DNA from: JAAYCI01 sp964370195
GTDB taxonomy: Bacteria; Bacillota; Clostridia; Oscillospirales; Ruminococcaceae
NCBI GenBank assembly: GCA_964370195.1
Contig: CAYJIH010000018.1
Location: 1-33,111 of the forward strand
Direction: 5' to 3'
Length of the DNA: 33,111 bases
The notes below the pieces were generated by a model. That model did no database searches. It had not been told where the DNA came from and saw nothing but the letters and a program-made list of their open reading frames with translations. A program made the position numbers and the translations under genes. Positions 31,574 to 33,111 of this stretch are shown here, piece by piece. Position 1 is the stretch's first letter; the number at the start of each line of letters is the position of its first letter.

Positions 31574-32653
31574 ATGAAAAAAATTCTTGGGATTACATTG
31601 TCTGCTGTATTATTTCTTTCCTTATTGGCTGCGTGCTCTTCTACACAGCCGCAAAGCGAGGGGGCTTCATCTGCGGATGCCTCGATATCGGGCTCGGTGA
31701 TGGCTACGTCAGAAAATACATCACAGGCTATGCCGGATGCATCCGCTGTTGATGTTCGTGTGCTTGCTTTAAAAGGGCCCACTGCCATGGGCATGGTGCA
31801 ATTTATGGATGCCGCCGATAAAGGTGAAATTTCTGACAATAACTATATGTTCGATATGGTGGCCGATACAAGTGAAGTGGCTGCGAAAATTGGCACGGGC
31901 GAAATTGATATTGCGGCTGTGCCTGCAAACTTAGCTTCTGTGCTTTATAACAACACCGATGGTGCCGTTCAGGTATTGGCTATCAACACTTTGGGTGTTT
32001 TGTACATCGTGGAGAACGGAGATGCTGTGTCCACCATTGAAGATTTGCGTGGCCAAACCATCCATGCCACAGGAAAGGGGGCAACACCGGAGTTCTCTTT
32101 ACGCTACGTGCTTTCTGCAAATGGCATTGACCCAGACCGGGATGTGACGATTGAATGGCATGCAGAAGCAACTGAGGTACTGTCGGCCATTGCGCAAACA
32201 CCAAACGCCATTGCCATGTTGCCCGAGCCGTTTGTAACCACCGCACTTGGTGCTACCGAGGGGCTGCGTGTTGCTTTAGATTTAACCGAAGAATGGGATG
32301 CTGTGCAAGCAGAGGCAGAAGTTCCTTCGCAACTTGTAACAGGCGTTGTAGTTGCCCGCACCGAATTCATTGAAGAAAATCCAGCGGCAGTGCAGGCGTT
32401 TTTAGGACATTATGAAGAGTCCATCTACAGTCTCAACGATGATGTTGAAGGCGGCGCTGCACTTGTTGGTCAATACGAAATAGTGCCAGAAGCCGTGGCA
32501 CTGCAGGCCATACCAAACTGCAATATCACCTATATAGACGGCGCGCAGATGAAAGACACATTAAATGGGTATTTAAATGTTTTATTTGAGCAAGCGCCGG
32601 AATCGGTTGGTGGTGCTTTGCCAAACGATGATTTTTACTATCAATCAATATAA
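31574..32653 (+). CDS. NMT1/NitT-TauT-type ABC substrate-binding lipoprotein
   Basis: This 359-residue protein has a signal peptide ending in the lipobox LAAC (lipidated Cys21), a Ser/Ala-rich linker to about residue 58, and a binding fold starting VDVRVLALKGPTAMGMVQFMD. Features typical of the NMT1/SsuA-type family are GEIDIAAVPANLASVLYN, the hinge strand LAINTLGVLYIV, and IEDLRGQTIHATGKGATPE. Members bind nitrate, sulfonates, taurine, thiamine precursors or other small anions and amines; the ligand here is unknown. No permease or ATPase follows inside the window. A strong terminator comes directly after it. AAAAGGG lies 6 bases before the ATG. Confidence 0.87.
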   Translation: MKKILGITLSAVLFLSLLAACSSTQPQSEGASSADASISGSVMATSENTSQAMPDASAVDVRVLALKGPTAMGMVQFMDAADKGEISDNNYMFDMVADTSEVAAKIGTGEIDIAAVPANLASVLYNNTDGAVQVLAINTLGVLYIVENGDAVSTIEDLRGQTIHATGKGATPEFSLRYVLSANGIDPDRDVTIEWHAEATEVLSAIAQTPNAIAMLPEPFVTTALGATEGLRVALDLTEEWDAVQAEAEVPSQLVTGVVVARTEFIEENPAAVQAFLGHYEESIYSLNDDVEGGAALVGQYEIVPEAVALQAIPNCNITYIDGAQMKDTLNGYLNVLFEQAPESVGGALPNDDFYYQSI

Positions 32654-32680
32654 TCTATACAGTTTTAAACAGCCGATAGC

Positions 32681-32722
32681 AAGCACAGCCGATGATTTTA
32701 TATCGGCTGTGCTTCTTTTTTA
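32681..32722 (+). terminator. Strong intrinsic terminator after the binding protein
   Basis: A 13-bp perfect stem (32681-32693 with 32702-32714) with an 8-nt loop is followed by CTTTTTTAT. It closes the transcript with no transporter membrane genes behind it. Confidence 0.92.
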
Positions 32723-33018
32723 TATTCAAAGGTTATTGGATTAAAAAAGGTGCGATAAAAGGAACCGAAATTTAAGTGATAGGAACTGCTTTTTATTTAT
32801 GCGATAAACCCAGCGAAGCATTTGTGATCATTTGATAAATATCAGCTAAAATAATTGATGTTATTTTTACGGGTGTTTTATTATGATCTCTTTTTGTCTT
32901 GTGTAAACGTTTGTTGTTTGTTGGTTGTATAATTACTTGGGATAATTGTATGAAAATGCTATTTTAGCTATAAATATTATGTATTTTAGCGATTTTACTA
33001 ATGTTTATACAATACTAA
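32723..33018. other. AT-rich intergenic stretch
   Basis: About 300 bases without a gene. The end (32950-33018) is especially AT-rich and has partial repeats of TATTTTAGC (32962 and 32985 areas). No promoter is convincing. Confidence 0.3.
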
Positions 33019-33111
33019 GGTACTGTCAAGAATTATGCGCAAAATAGAATGGTAGCATTTATAGAACAGCGGTTAACCGGCTATGAACTCATCCACAGAA
33101 TTTTGCTCAAG
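33019..33111. mobile_element. Possible end of an IS256-like element (cut by window)
   Basis: GGTACTGTCAAGAATTATGC at 33019 followed by GCAAAA resembles, from memory, the 26-base terminal inverted repeat of IS256-family elements (pattern G-TA--GTC...TG-G-AAAA). On the minus strand a frame reads into the window and stops near 33074, about 55 bases inside that end. On the plus strand a frame from 33049 stays open to the window edge, without a ribosome site. Neither frame is long enough to identify. Confidence 0.25.

Overview
The window looks like chromosomal DNA of an anaerobic, low-to-middle-GC Firmicute (Bacillota), most likely class Clostridia. The reasons are strong AGGAGG ribosome binding sites, TTGACA/TATAAT-type promoters, intrinsic terminators, and many ferredoxins and flavin/Fe-S oxidoreductases with no aerobic respiration genes. 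No rRNA, tRNA or CRISPR array was seen. The genus cannot be given from the sequence alone.

Layout. 1-612 is a gene-free repeat region built as a large imperfect inverted repeat around a terminator hairpin. 613-3878 (minus) is a tightly overlapping five-gene operon for a split, multi-subunit FAD/Fe-S amino-acid (or N-methyl/imino-acid) dehydrogenase. Next to it, 4230-5456 (minus) is an OFA-type MFS carrier. 6023-11247 (plus) is a BmpA/NupNOPQ-type nucleoside ABC transporter: lipoprotein, double ATPase and two permeases. 11384-13275 holds a Crp/Fnr regulator divergent from a flavin-binding PNPOx-like protein and a cysteine-rich ferredoxin. 13516-14589 is a PfoR/PTS-IIC-like membrane protein. 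14707-19564 (minus) holds a DbpA-like DEAD-box helicase with a leader attenuator, a membrane metallophosphoesterase and a DUF975 + CmpB-type membrane fusion protein.

19879-21696 encodes an unusual potassium-channel-like protein with twenty 12-residue beta-solenoid-like repeats. 22267-23401 is the most striking part. A 62-bp perfect palindrome contains a promoter whose start point falls on the dyad. It is followed by a 2[4Fe-4S] ferredoxin, a NapH/YccM-like membrane Fe-S protein and an ArsR regulator. The regulator carries a cysteine pair spaced exactly like the persulfide sensors BigR/SqrR. I infer a self-regulated reactive-sulfur or redox response module.

23651-24424 is a decayed BCCT (betaine/carnitine/choline) transporter. 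25057-31507 contains two related cyclic-di-GMP proteins: a 1475-residue protein with two GGDEF domains and an EAL domain, and a 643-residue PAS-GGDEF protein. They are followed by an orphan NMT1/NitT-type substrate-binding lipoprotein (31574-32653). The last 90 bases may be the tip of an IS256-like element.

How the parts fit: the window combines scavenging (nucleosides, amino or imino acids, a former betaine carrier), electron disposal through flavin and Fe-S proteins, and sensing (Crp/Fnr, ArsR, c-di-GMP). The enzyme and transporter families are recognised from motifs. Substrates and regulation are inferences.
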